Source: JAGOTP01 sp964600845
Lineage (GTDB): Bacteria; Patescibacteriota; Patescibacteriia; 2-12-FULL-60-25
Direction of reading: 5' to 3'
DNA: 48,042 nucleotides
NCBI GenBank assembly: GCA_964600845.1
Contig: CAZRJW010000008.1
Location: forward strand, 1-48,042
Shown here: one piece after another, positions 15,096-23,766 of the stretch
Layout: every line of letters begins with the position of its first letter
Numbering within the stretch: the first letter of the stretch is position 1
The notes under the pieces: generated by a model
Told to the model about the DNA's origin: nothing
The model's database searches: none
What the model saw: only the letters and a program-made list of their open reading frames with translations
Program-made: the position numbers and the translations under genes

Positions 15096-18000
15096 ATGAA
15101 GATGGTTGCGAGGCTCCTGCGGGGTCTGATGCTCTTTGTTTTGGGAGCATTGGTATTTGGTGTCTCGACGACACAGGCGGCGCCTTCGAGGCCCCCGACC
15201 CGGGTTAATCTGACGAGTACTTCAACGGCGCGGGTCGTTCCGGGTCAGATCATCGTAAAATTTAGAAAACAACGTACGGACATTTCTAAGCTGGAAGGAG
15301 TGGCTAAAGCGCGACAGTTCGCTACGAAGCGTCGGGCTCGGGTGCGGAGCTTTTTACGACGAGACAATAGCGCCGTTCTGACGATTCCTAGGGATGTCAC
15401 ATTAGCGCAGGCGCTTGCGAGTTACGCGGCGGATCCAGAGATTGTCTATGCAGAGCCTGTCTATCGTCGCTATCGGAATAGTATCGATACCGACGACACT
15501 TTACGTGTGAATTTGTGGGGACTCGATAACACTGGCCAGGCGGTTGAAGGTGTCACCGGAACGACGGATGCGGATATGGATATGCCCGAAGCCTGGGCGA
15601 TCTCTGAAGGAGCATCTAGTACGGTGATTGTTGCGGTGATTGATTCAGGAGTTGCGTACAACCATCCAGATCTCACGAATCAGATGTGGGACGGCTCAGC
15701 CTGTGTGGACGAGAATGGAGCGGCTCTGGGCGGCTGTTTACACGGCTATGATTTTGAAGACGAAGACCTGAACCCCTTGCCGACAACCGCCTCTCATGGA
15801 ACGCACGTCGCGGGGACGATTGCGGCGGAGAAAAACAATGCAACGGGTATTGTTGGCGTGGCTCCAAATGCAAAGATCATGGCGCTGAAGTTTGGATTGG
15901 ATACGGCGAGCGAAGTCCGAGCGATCGATTTCGCGATTCAAAATGGGGCGACGGTTATCAATGCGAGCTTCGGCGGGCCAGATTTTTCTCAAGCCGAGTT
16001 TGATGCGATTGAACGGTTCCGGGCAGCCGGTGGGATTTTTGTCGCATCGGCGGGAAACGACACGCTCAATAACGATCTTCCGGGAAATCAAAATTATCCT
16101 TCGGACTACACCTCGGACGCCATCATCGGGGTCGCGGCGACAAACGCGCTTGATGCGCTGGCTTCGTTCTCTAACTTTGGGTCGACCTCGATTGATGTGG
16201 GCGCACCGGGCGTGAATATTCTGAGCACCATCGCAGACTCTACGGCACTTACGGAAACATTTCAGGCGGTGACAGCTCCGGCCGTTCCCGTGAGTTGGGT
16301 TGCGACGGGCGATTGGGGAACGCGAACTGTGAGTGGAGCAGTTCGCTTATACGCAGACGCACCGAACGTTCCGTATGCCGCGGGAGCCACCTCTACCGTT
16401 ACCTCGCCTACGGTGGATTTAACAGGGACGACACGGGCAGAGATCAGTTTCCTTTCGCGCTGTGATACGGAGTACGGAACCTCTCCTGAATCAGGAGGGG
16501 ATTTTATGGCGCTGGAGGTCAGCGGCGATAACGCGACTTATACGGAGCTCGGTAGATGGAATGAAGCGACCTATGATACCGATGTTGATTCGAGTAATAC
16601 GCCCCCGCTGCTTGAATTATACGCAGAGCTTCCGCCAGCGGCGCTCACGTCTCAGGCGACCTTTCGCTTTCGTTGGTTTACGAATGGGTCAAATACGCCC
16701 GCGCAAAGCTACGATGGGTGTTACGTCGATAACGTTCTGATCACCCGTTTTTCGGATGGGAGCGACGAGCTGTACGACTACTACAACGGTACATCGATGG
16801 CCTCGCCTCACGTGGCTGGACTGGTTGCATTGGTGCAGGCGTATAACCCGCGGCTAACAGTGGCGCAAGTAAAAAGTGTTGTGCTGACAACGGGGGATGC
16901 GCTTCCAGCCTTGGCGACGAAGACGACCACCGGAAAGCGTGTGAATGCGCAACAGGCTCTCGAGCTGTTTCAACCAAAGATTGGGTATACCGCTGATGAT
17001 GTTCTTCCAGCTGAACAGATTGTCGCCGCAGAAGATGACTCGGGAGTGGTCGAAGTGAATTTTCGGCTAACAGATGGTCTCGCGGGAATTCCCCTCACAT
17101 TGGGAGGGTTTGGCTACAGCGTGGATGGAGGGAGTACGTGGTCGACACCAACGACAGGTGATGCCAGCGCGGCCTTTTCGAGTAATTGGACGAATACGAG
17201 CTACCTCAGCGCAACGGACTATACGAGCACCACCTACCAGTTCACGTTCAACACGAAGCATACGGATGTGCTTGAGCTGAACGCGACCAACACCTCGATG
17301 CAGATCCGTTTTCAAGCCTTTGATGGGGCTGTTACGAGTACGTATGTGGTGAGTGAGGCGTTTACGATTACAAACGTTCCTCCACCAACGATCACCGGGC
17401 TCGCGAACGACGCAGTTCCTGCGCAAGAAAAAATCTGGACCTGGAGCTCAGACGATCCGGCGGCAACCTTCCGGTTTGTGGTTGATCAATCGGCGACGGG
17501 TACGCCTAGCGGCAGTTACACGACCGCGACGACTACCTCACAGACCGGTGGGAATGGAATTTATTATTTGCATCTCCAAGCGCGTAACGCAGCGGGGAGT
17601 CAAAGTGCGGTTACATCTGTCACCGCGATTCTGGATTCGCTCGCGCCCGTCATTACGCAGACCGGAGAAGATCAATCGATTTATGTTGGGACAACCTATA
17701 CGGATCCGGGTGCGACGGCCCTCGATGCGCAGGACGGGGACATCACGGAAGATATAATTGCTACGAGCACGGTGAACACCGCGGCCGATGGTGAGTATAC
17801 GGTTGAGTACAACGTGACGGACGTGGCGGGGAACGTGGGCTCTGCGACCCGTACCGTCGAAGTGCTGCCGCTCGTGACGAGTAGTACGGCTCTTTCGGCA
17901 TCCACGCTTGTTGGGACGTCGGCGAATCGGGTTTTGATTGGAAGTAACGCGCCGACCAGCTCGATCGTCTCTATTCCTCTGGACGTTTCGTCCGCGGAAC

Positions 18001-19271
18001 TCAATTTTGCGGCTTTGCTGACGGGGACATCTACGAAGCAGGTGATTGTTCCTGGCGAGATCATCGTGAACGCGACTACTTCGGCCGGAGCGGTTCGCGT
18101 AGAGATTCCATCGGATGTGACGATCGTGTCCACCGATGCAAGCTGGACGGGGACGGTACAGCTACCTCTTGTGCGTTCCACGACGAGCGTGAGTGTGACG
18201 CCCGATACAAATAAAACAGCAACAATCCTATCGGTCATTGAGATTGGGGCGGGGGATATTCCACTGACGTTCGACTTGCCCGTCAGGCTGGTGTTCGGAG
18301 GTCAGGCGAGCACGTATGTCGGATATGTACGTTCGGGAACATTCACTGCCATTCAAACGGCGTGTAGCGGGGACTCGCTCTCCTCCGCGACTACTCAATT
18401 GGTAGGGGGAACAACGGATTGTAAGATCACGGTTGGTTCGGATCTGGTGGTCTGGACCCGGCACTTCACGTCCTTCGTAACCTATTCCCAGGCAACGATT
18501 CCTGCACCGGTTTCAAGTGGGGGTGGTGGGGGTGGCGGCGGCGGAGGTGGGGGTGGCGGCGGGGGAGGTGGAGGAAGTAATGTCTCTACCCTTACGCCCG
18601 TCACCACGACCACCGCTTCGACGACCACCGTCGCGATCCCGGTCGTAACTCTCTCACCGACTTCAACAAGCATCGTTCCGGTGATGGAGAGCGTGACAAT
18701 GGAAGCGCTCTCCAATGCGAGCACGACCTCTGGGGCTTCTTCCAATACGAACCTATTCCCGACGGTGCGCGATCTCATCCTTGAAGCCAGCGCACGTGCA
18801 CAAGTTCAAAGGAGCTCCCGTGAGTTTATGGTCACGCTCGATACCCGTGCGGAAGATGTGACGGTGAGTTTTGTCGCCTACGGTATCTCGCCTTCAACAA
18901 AAGCGCTTGGATCAGGTGAACGGTTGGCGGTTGTACGTGATCAGCTCGAAACGCTCGGACGTGTAAATCTCGAGGCGCTCCAAGCGCTCACGGATGGGGT
19001 GATTCCGCGGGCACGTAACTTGCCAAAGGAACAGGCACGGGCGAAGCAGGTGCTCGCCGTTTTCCGTCAGATCACTGGTCATAGTCCAGACTTCAAAAAC
19101 AAAACAGATGACCTCGCGTGGAATACCCTCATGTATCGCTTACGCTTCCCACGAAATCTCGCTCGAGAAAAGGCGGGGATCCTGAAGTTTCGAAGTCTCT
19201 ACAAACGTGCGCCTACCACGCCCTTTGATTGGGCATCGGTGCGCGCTTCGGGATACGTCCTGACAAAATAA
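15096..19271 (+). CDS. Secreted multidomain subtilisin-like serine protease
   Basis: This 1391-aa S8 protease has a signal peptide (residues 1-28, cleaved near TQA-AP) and a propeptide-like region with GQIIVKFR (about 46-127). The catalytic domain has D183 (VIDSG), H234 (SHGTHVAG), oxyanion N321 (SAGN) and S567 (GTSMASPHVAG). A roughly 170-residue beta-rich, MAM-like domain is inserted between GAPGVNILS and the Ser motif. Downstream are beta-sandwich repeats, including a DUF5011-like Ig domain (about 849-925), a pure run of 19 Gly (1142-1160), a Thr/Ser-rich linker, and a C-terminal helical module (about 1220-1391) ending FDWASVRASGY. That end resembles C-termini of other Patescibacteria surface proteins and may hold the protease on the cell. 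It is monocistronic. Confidence 0.93.
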   Translation: MKMVARLLRGLMLFVLGALVFGVSTTQAAPSRPPTRVNLTSTSTARVVPGQIIVKFRKQRTDISKLEGVAKARQFATKRRARVRSFLRRDNSAVLTIPRDVTLAQALASYAADPEIVYAEPVYRRYRNSIDTDDTLRVNLWGLDNTGQAVEGVTGTTDADMDMPEAWAISEGASSTVIVAVIDSGVAYNHPDLTNQMWDGSACVDENGAALGGCLHGYDFEDEDLNPLPTTASHGTHVAGTIAAEKNNATGIVGVAPNAKIMALKFGLDTASEVRAIDFAIQNGATVINASFGGPDFSQAEFDAIERFRAAGGIFVASAGNDTLNNDLPGNQNYPSDYTSDAIIGVAATNALDALASFSNFGSTSIDVGAPGVNILSTIADSTALTETFQAVTAPAVPVSWVATGDWGTRTVSGAVRLYADAPNVPYAAGATSTVTSPTVDLTGTTRAEISFLSRCDTEYGTSPESGGDFMALEVSGDNATYTELGRWNEATYDTDVDSSNTPPLLELYAELPPAALTSQATFRFRWFTNGSNTPAQSYDGCYVDNVLITRFSDGSDELYDYYNGTSMASPHVAGLVALVQAYNPRLTVAQVKSVVLTTGDALPALATKTTTGKRVNAQQALELFQPKIGYTADDVLPAEQIVAAEDDSGVVEVNFRLTDGLAGIPLTLGGFGYSVDGGSTWSTPTTGDASAAFSSNWTNTSYLSATDYTSTTYQFTFNTKHTDVLELNATNTSMQIRFQAFDGAVTSTYVVSEAFTITNVPPPTITGLANDAVPAQEKIWTWSSDDPAATFRFVVDQSATGTPSGSYTTATTTSQTGGNGIYYLHLQARNAAGSQSAVTSVTAILDSLAPVITQTGEDQSIYVGTTYTDPGATALDAQDGDITEDIIATSTVNTAADGEYTVEYNVTDVAGNVGSATRTVEVLPLVTSSTALSASTLVGTSANRVLIGSNAPTSSIVSIPLDVSSAELNFAALLTGTSTKQVIVPGEIIVNATTSAGAVRVEIPSDVTIVSTDASWTGTVQLPLVRSTTSVSVTPDTNKTATILSVIEIGAGDIPLTFDLPVRLVFGGQASTYVGYVRSGTFTAIQTACSGDSLSSATTQLVGGTTDCKITVGSDLVVWTRHFTSFVTYSQATIPAPVSSGGGGGGGGGGGGGGGGGGGSNVSTLTPVTTTTASTTTVAIPVVTLSPTSTSIVPVMESVTMEALSNASTTSGASSNTNLFPTVRDLILEASARAQVQRSSREFMVTLDTRAEDVTVSFVAYGISPSTKALGSGERLAVVRDQLETLGRVNLEALQALTDGVIPRARNLPKEQARAKQVLAVFRQITGHSPDFKNKTDDLAWNTLMYRLRFPRNLAREKAGILKFRSLYKRAPTTPFDWASVRASGYVLTK
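18519..18575 (+). repeat. Polyglycine-coding run (19 Gly codons)
   Basis: Nineteen consecutive glycine codons in mixed synonyms (GGG, GGT, GGC, GGA) encode a flexible hinge at residues 1142-1160 of the subtilase, between the beta-sandwich stalk and the Thr/Ser-rich C-terminal part. The mixed codons argue for a maintained coding tract rather than recent slippage. Confidence 0.9.
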
Positions 19272-19288
19272 CCTTCCTTGCGAGTTGT

Positions 19289-19327
19289 TTGACGTAGGTT
19301 GACCGACTCAAGGATACGCCTGTAACT
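19289..19327 (+). promoter_or_regulatory. Candidate peroxiredoxin promoters
   Basis: Two overlapping options are visible: TTGACG (19289-19294) with GATACG (19313-19318) at 18 nt, and TTGACC (19299-19304) with GTAACT (19322-19327) at 17 nt. The -35 boxes are good and the -10 boxes weak. The leader to the ATG at 19369 would be 35-45 nt with no SD. Confidence 0.4.
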
Positions 19328-19368
19328 TACAAAAGGGTGTTCTTACTTCTCTCAAATACAGCTTCCCT

Positions 19369-19920
19369 ATGGAACAAGCACTTCGTGAATCCGACCGAGT
19401 CCCGCAAACAATCTTTAAGACACGCGTCCGCGATGAGGCAGTTGGTGGTCCAAATCCATTTCGTTGGCAGGATGTGTCATCGAAGGAGGTATTTGATGGC
19501 AAGAAAATTGTCATCTTCTCCTTGCCGGGCGCCTTTACGCCAACCTGTTCTTCAACGCACGCTCCAGGCTATGAAACGACATATGACGCCTTCAAGGCGC
19601 TAGGGGTAGATGAGATTTACTGTATCAGCGTGAATGACGCCTTTGTCATGTTTCAATGGGCGAAGCACTTGGGCGTCGATAAGGTGAAAATGTTGCCTGA
19701 TGGAAATGGGGAATTCACCAAAGCTATGGGAATGTTGGTAAAGAAGGAAAACTTGGGCTTTGGGAATCGCTCTTGGCGCTATAGCATGTACGTCGTTGAT
19801 GGCGTCATTCAAAAAATGTTCGTTGAACCAGGTTTCACCGACGATTGTGCGACAGATCCGTTTGAAGTCAGCGATGCCGAAACGATGCTCGGTTATCTGA
19901 AAGGCGAGGCAAAAGCCTAG
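19369..19920 (+). CDS. Peroxiredoxin (Prx5-like)
   Basis: This 183-aa thiol peroxidase reduces hydrogen peroxide and organic peroxides. The active-site segment PGAFTPTCSSTHAPGY places the peroxidatic Cys at residue 60 within PxxxTxxC, and the downstream Arg lies in GNRSWRYSMYVVDG, as in the Prx5 group. Cysteines in IYCISVND and TDDCATDP could act as resolving residues. It has no signal peptide and is cytosolic. It starts at a CCCT-ATG and is followed by its own terminator, so it is a stand-alone unit. The electron donor is not encoded nearby. Confidence 0.92.
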   Translation: MEQALRESDRVPQTIFKTRVRDEAVGGPNPFRWQDVSSKEVFDGKKIVIFSLPGAFTPTCSSTHAPGYETTYDAFKALGVDEIYCISVNDAFVMFQWAKHLGVDKVKMLPDGNGEFTKAMGMLVKKENLGFGNRSWRYSMYVVDGVIQKMFVEPGFTDDCATDPFEVSDAETMLGYLKGEAKA

Positions 19921-19936
19921 TAAACAAGTCGTAACA

Positions 19937-19969
19937 AAAAAAATACACGACCCGCGTCGTGTATTTTTT
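19937..19969 (+). terminator. Peroxiredoxin terminator
   Basis: TACACGAC (19944-19951) pairs with GTCGTGTA (19956-19963) around CCGC. The stem is extended by an A-tract upstream and a six-T tract downstream, 16 nt after the stop codon. Confidence 0.92.
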
Positions 19970-20008
19970 GTAGTGAAAAATGAATCGCTAGAGAAGCGAG
20001 CCATTCTC

Positions 20009-20036
20009 TTGCCTTTCCAGCTCACGAGCGTACACT
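20009..20036 (+). promoter_or_regulatory. SulP transporter promoter
   Basis: TTGCCT (20009-20014), a 16-nt spacer and TACACT (20031-20036) precede the ATG at 20063. The segment CGTACACT followed by AGGGCT closely resembles the valS upstream region (CGTACACTCAGGGCT), which also has a TTGCCT upstream. Confidence 0.6.
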
Positions 20037-20062
20037 AGGGCTCTCTTTATTTTTTCCCCTGT

Positions 20063-21685
20063 ATGAATATTCAGCCACTCCTTGGACGACTGCGTGAAAA
20101 TTGGAAGTCGGGTCTGACGGTTGCCTTGGTTTCGATTCCGCTCTCCGTTTCTTTAGCTGTCGCGTCTGAGTCGACGCCGACAGCGGGAATTATTACAGCT
20201 ATCTGGGCCGGGTTGATGGCTTCCATTTTCGGAGGAAGTAATTTCAATATTGTTGGTCCTACGGGGGCATTGTCCGGATTCCTTGCGACATACGCGATTG
20301 TTCATGGAGCGCAGACGCTCCCGATGTTGGCGCTGGTGACGGGTGTGTTTGTGCTAATTGCCTACGTATTCAAGCTCGAGAAATTCCTGGTGTTTGTTCC
20401 AGGAAGCGCGGTACATGGTTTTACCTTGGGTGTCGCTTTCATTATTGCATTTAACCAATTCAACTTCGCCCTAGGCCTGAGTGGACTTCCGCGGCATGAG
20501 GCCTTTATCACTAATTTGTTCGAATCGTTCCGTCACATCGGTGCAATCAATCCGCAGATTTTTGTAATGTTTCTCGCCTTTTTGGCGGCGATGTTCTTGA
20601 TGCTGAAATATGTGAAGAAGGTTCCTGGTGCAATTGTATTGGCGCCGATCGGTATTTTGATCGGGTACTTATCTCAACAGGGGAGTCTGCCATTCGTCGT
20701 GCAAACACTAGGTTCTCGCTATCCAGACATGGCGCCGAAGTTGTTCCAGGCGCCAACGTTCTTTTTTCATCCATCGCTCATCACTGCCGGTCTTGCGATT
20801 GCTGTGATCGCGATTCTTGAAACAATGTTGTCGGCCAAGATTGCAGACGGCATGACAAAGACGAAATATAATAAGCGTAAAGAAATGTTCGGTCTGGGAA
20901 TCGCAAACCTTGCTTCTGGCCTTATGGGTGGACTTCCAGCGACCGCTGCACTTGCACGCACCTCCTTGAACGTGAAAACAGGGGCAAATAGTAAGATATC
21001 GGCAACCATCAGTAGCGTCTGTATCGCGATCATCTCGATTTTTTTGCTCACAACTTTCCGCTATATTCCCTTGGCGGTCATTGCGGCTATCTTGGTCTTT
21101 GTAGCTTTCCGCATGATCGAGCAAGAGCACTTTATTCGGCTCTTCCACTCGGACAAAAAGAACTTCGTTATCGCGTTGGTCGTGGCTGTGGTTACCGTCT
21201 GGATCGACCCGATCGTTGGAATCCTGCTTGGAACCGTCATTTCGCTTCTCATTTTTGTGGAGAAATTATCACGTGGTCAGTTTGAGTTGATCGTCGACAA
21301 TACCGAGGGTAAATTCGTCGATAAGATTACCTCGGAGACGCTCGAGAGGATCGAGAAAACAGGGGATACGATCATCTATTCGATCAAGGGACAGCTTGCC
21401 TATATCAATGGACAATCGCACATCACCCGCTTTGAACAGAGTTTAGGCGCCTATAAAAACGTGATCTTGCGTCTTCGTGAGCTGTCCTTCGTTGACTTGG
21501 ATGGAGTAGACGCATTCGATGAGATCATTACCCTCATCAAAGCTCAAGGAAAGAACGTCTTCGTTACGGGGGCGAGCCCGATGATTAGCGAGTTGCTGCA
21601 CGAAAGTCATGCGTATCAGAGATTAGAAGAAGAAGGCGCTGTCTTTAAGCGGACGAGCGAGGCTTTGAGTAAGCTTGGGTACTAA
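20063..21685 (+). CDS. SulP family anion transporter with STAS domain
   Basis: This 540-aa protein belongs to the SulP/SLC26 family, which moves sulfate, bicarbonate or other anions across the inner membrane. It has about ten to twelve hydrophobic segments in the first 400 residues, including the family stretches VSIPLSVSLAVASESTPTAG and GPTGALSGF, and a cytoplasmic STAS domain (about 430-540). In STAS the regulatory segment reads SFVDLDGVDAF, with Asp where anti-sigma-antagonist-type STAS domains keep a phosphorylatable Ser/Thr. The substrate cannot be decided from sequence. It is driven by its own promoter and followed by the Rieske gene with a separate promoter. Confidence 0.92.
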   Translation: MNIQPLLGRLRENWKSGLTVALVSIPLSVSLAVASESTPTAGIITAIWAGLMASIFGGSNFNIVGPTGALSGFLATYAIVHGAQTLPMLALVTGVFVLIAYVFKLEKFLVFVPGSAVHGFTLGVAFIIAFNQFNFALGLSGLPRHEAFITNLFESFRHIGAINPQIFVMFLAFLAAMFLMLKYVKKVPGAIVLAPIGILIGYLSQQGSLPFVVQTLGSRYPDMAPKLFQAPTFFFHPSLITAGLAIAVIAILETMLSAKIADGMTKTKYNKRKEMFGLGIANLASGLMGGLPATAALARTSLNVKTGANSKISATISSVCIAIISIFLLTTFRYIPLAVIAAILVFVAFRMIEQEHFIRLFHSDKKNFVIALVVAVVTVWIDPIVGILLGTVISLLIFVEKLSRGQFELIVDNTEGKFVDKITSETLERIEKTGDTIIYSIKGQLAYINGQSHITRFEQSLGAYKNVILRLRELSFVDLDGVDAFDEIITLIKAQGKNVFVTGASPMISELLHESHAYQRLEEEGAVFKRTSEALSKLGY

Positions 21686-21715
21686 AAAAACGCTTTTGAG
21701 CGAAGATCTCAGTGT

Positions 21716-21724
21716 TGCTATACT
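21716..21724 (+). promoter_or_regulatory. Extended -10 promoter, leaderless for the Rieske gene
   Basis: TGC-TATACT (21716-21724) is an extended -10 with the ATG only 6 nt downstream (21731), so the transcript should start on the start codon. A weak TTTTGA lies 19 nt upstream of the hexamer. Confidence 0.65.
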
Positions 21725-21730
21725 GACCGC

Positions 21731-22063
21731 ATGTCTCACCCTATGGCTGAACGCGGTCCCACAGAGCTGGTGTCTGTTGGGCGAGTAGAGGATTGGAAAG
21801 ATGGCGGGGCGCGCGAAGTGAAGGTTCATAAAAAGCCCATGACGATTGTTCGCATGGGGGAACGGTTCTTTGCCTTAAATAGCATCTGTCCCCACATGGG
21901 AGGACCGATGTCTTGCGGGTCGGTACGGGATGGAAAAATCTACTGTCCTTGGCACGACTGGGGCTTTGATATCGAAACAGGTGAATCACCAAATGGACAT
22001 CACTTAGACCGTTATCGAGTAGAGGTTGTCGGTGAAGAGGTAATGGTTGGGTGGGTCGTATGA
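21731..22063 (+). CDS. Rieske [2Fe-2S] ferredoxin-like protein
   Basis: This 110-aa protein is a single soluble Rieske domain. The cluster ligands are C53 and H55 (CPHMGG) and C72 and H75 (CPWHDW), the complete C-x-H / C-x-x-H set. It has no transmembrane anchor, unlike Rieske subunits of cytochrome bc complexes, and resembles NirD- or dioxygenase-ferredoxin-type electron carriers. No oxygenase or reductase partner lies next to it. The thermonuclease start overlaps its stop by 4 nt (ATGA), so both come from one mRNA. Confidence 0.92.
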   Translation: MSHPMAERGPTELVSVGRVEDWKDGGAREVKVHKKPMTIVRMGERFFALNSICPHMGGPMSCGSVRDGKIYCPWHDWGFDIETGESPNGHHLDRYRVEVVGEEVMVGWVV

Positions 22064-22692
22064 AGCCGCTTGGATTGAGCGATCTCCCCTCGTTTACGCA
22101 GCGACGCCTCATCAGGCTCGTTGGGACGATCATTGTGATTATCGGATTTGCGCTGCTTCAAGTTTGGCAAATTGAGGAAAAACCGCAGGCACTGGGAACA
22201 ACAACCACACCTTCGACGTCGGTCGATCTATATTATGCGGGCTCCACCACGAGCAGCGTCGAAGCACTTGTTACGCGCGCTGTAGATGGAGATACGCTCG
22301 AGGTAAAAATCGACGGCATGAACGAAACAGTCAAAGTTCGCTTGCTCGGTATGAACACGCCTGAATCGGTTGATCCGCGTCGTCCGGTGCAGTGTTTTGG
22401 AAAAGAAGCCTCGAATCACATGAAGGAGCTGGTTGAAGGAAAACGGGTACTCCTTGTTGAAGACCTAAAAGCGGATGATCGCGATAAATATGGACGTTGG
22501 TTACGGAACATTGTTCGCAAAGAAGATTTGTTGGATGTAAACGCAACGCTTGTAGCGCAGGGCTATGCGAATGCGTATTTATCATTCCCGCTGGATGGAA
22601 AACGAAAAGCGCAACTGCGACTTTTGGAACAAGAAGCAAAAGCAGCCGAACGGGGGCTTTGGAGTCCATCGACCTGTGAGGGAAAAAAGTAG
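22060..22692 (+). CDS. Membrane-anchored thermonuclease (SNase family)
   Basis: This 210-aa protein has an N-terminal transmembrane helix (about residues 20-38), a Thr/Ser-rich linker and a staphylococcal-nuclease domain (about 65-205) exposed outside the cell. Key residues are visible: the calcium-site Asp in DGDTLEV, Arg, Asn and Glu in KVRLLGMNTPES, and the second Arg in DKYGRWLRN. The domain closes with the typical AAERGLWS. A calcium-dependent extracellular nuclease could provide nucleotides to an organism with poor biosynthesis. The frame opens at GTG 22051, but the ATG at 22060 overlapping the Rieske stop is the better start. Confidence 0.9.
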   Translation: MKPLGLSDLPSFTQRRLIRLVGTIIVIIGFALLQVWQIEEKPQALGTTTTPSTSVDLYYAGSTTSSVEALVTRAVDGDTLEVKIDGMNETVKVRLLGMNTPESVDPRRPVQCFGKEASNHMKELVEGKRVLLVEDLKADDRDKYGRWLRNIVRKEDLLDVNATLVAQGYANAYLSFPLDGKRKAQLRLLEQEAKAAERGLWSPSTCEGKK

Positions 22693-22870
22693 ATTAAACG
22701 TACGCGTACGAAGCCCTGAACGCAGCGAGGAATGTTTGAGTCCGTGTGAGCGGAACGCGAACAACAGACAAAGAGGAGCAAAGATCCCCACGTGCAAATC
22801 GGAGCGACAATCCTAAGCGCGAGTTACCTCGCAAGTGAAGGGCTCTATGCACCCGCGTTCAGTCAGTATT
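22693..22870. other. Convergent intergenic region with GAGC/GCGA-rich sequence
   Basis: The 178 bp between the thermonuclease (+) and fmt (-) hold no convincing ORF and no U-tract terminator. The region begins with a 12-bp palindrome CGTACGCGTACG (22699-22710). It continues with purine-rich, imperfectly repeated units (CGCAGCGAGG, GAGCGGAACGCGA, GAGGAGCAAAGA, CGGAGCGAC) and a small stem GCGAG-TTAC-CTCGC (22819-22832). It could be an interspersed repeat or a structured RNA. Confidence 0.5.
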
Positions 22871-23755
22871 TTATTGTCTTATGCCACGCAAAAACGCTTC
22901 GCCGCTCATGGGTTTTTTTCCTTCGGGTTGAACTTCGTCCAAAACGAGCAGTGAGCCATCGCCGCAAGTGAGCACGAACTCAGTTGGTTTTGGTTCTGAG
23001 CTTGTATGCGCCTTCAAGACTTTTAAGCGTTTTCCTTTGTAGTCAACGGATGTTCCTGGCCAAGGGGTGTAGGCGCGAACGAGTCGCTCGATTTCGATTG
23101 CGGATGTACTCAGGTCGATTTTTCCATCTTCGCGTGAGAGGAGTTTTACGAAGGTTGCAGCCGCGTGATTCTGTTCTTGGGGAGTTACGCTGCCTTCAAG
23201 AAACGCGTGTAGTGTTTGCACGAGAACGTCAGCACTCGTTTTCGAAAGGCGCTCGCTGAGCGTTTCGGTTGTATCGGTTGGAAAAATGTCTGTCTTCAAC
23301 TGAGCAAGAATGGGCCCGTGATCCATGAGCGCATCCATCAGCATGATCGTGATCCCTGTTTCCTTGAGACCATCACGAATAGCGGCATTCATGGGGACGG
23401 CGCCACGGTACGCGGGGAGAAGTGAAGGGTGAACATTCAAAACGCCTTGCGGATACAGGTCTAAAACGCGCTGAGAAATAATCTGACCAAAGCTCGCGAC
23501 CACGGCGACATCGGCCTGGAGTGTTTTCAGTACCTCGTAGGCCTCATCTGATTTTACTTGTTCAAATTGAAACACGGGCAAGCCTAATCGCTCAGCGGTC
23601 ACTTTTACGGGTGGGGCTGTAAGAGTTCCTTGTCGTCCCGCGGGGCGATCGGGTTGCGTAACAACGCCAACGACGCTGAGTGTGGGATCAAGGGCTAACG
23701 CCTCAAGGCTCGGAAGCGAGAAGAGGGAAGTTCCGTAGAAGACGACGCGAGTCAT
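22871..23755 (-). CDS. fmt: Methionyl-tRNA formyltransferase
   Basis: This 294-aa enzyme formylates Met-tRNAfMet with 10-formyl-THF, making the bacterial initiator tRNA. Catalytic residues N107, H109 and D145 sit in the family motifs NVHPSLLPAYRGA and MDHGPIL. The N-terminal GTSLFSLPSLEAL is the usual nucleotide-fold opening. The C-terminal OB-like domain is present but slightly short. It is the last gene of the minus-strand operon (lysozyme-like, LigB-like, PriA-like, def, fmt), 11 nt after def. Pairing with def is the usual bacterial arrangement for adding and removing the formyl group. Confidence 0.95.
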   Translation of the reverse strand: MTRVVFYGTSLFSLPSLEALALDPTLSVVGVVTQPDRPAGRQGTLTAPPVKVTAERLGLPVFQFEQVKSDEAYEVLKTLQADVAVVASFGQIISQRVLDLYPQGVLNVHPSLLPAYRGAVPMNAAIRDGLKETGITIMLMDALMDHGPILAQLKTDIFPTDTTETLSERLSKTSADVLVQTLHAFLEGSVTPQEQNHAAATFVKLLSREDGKIDLSTSAIEIERLVRAYTPWPGTSVDYKGKRLKVLKAHTSSEPKPTEFVLTCGDGSLLVLDEVQPEGKKPMSGEAFLRGIRQ

Positions 23756-23766
23756 GGAATGTGTAT

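Noticed and set aside
18482..18778. Minus-strand ORF with a polyproline run
   Set aside because: It is the antisense reading of the polyglycine tract in the subtilase gene.
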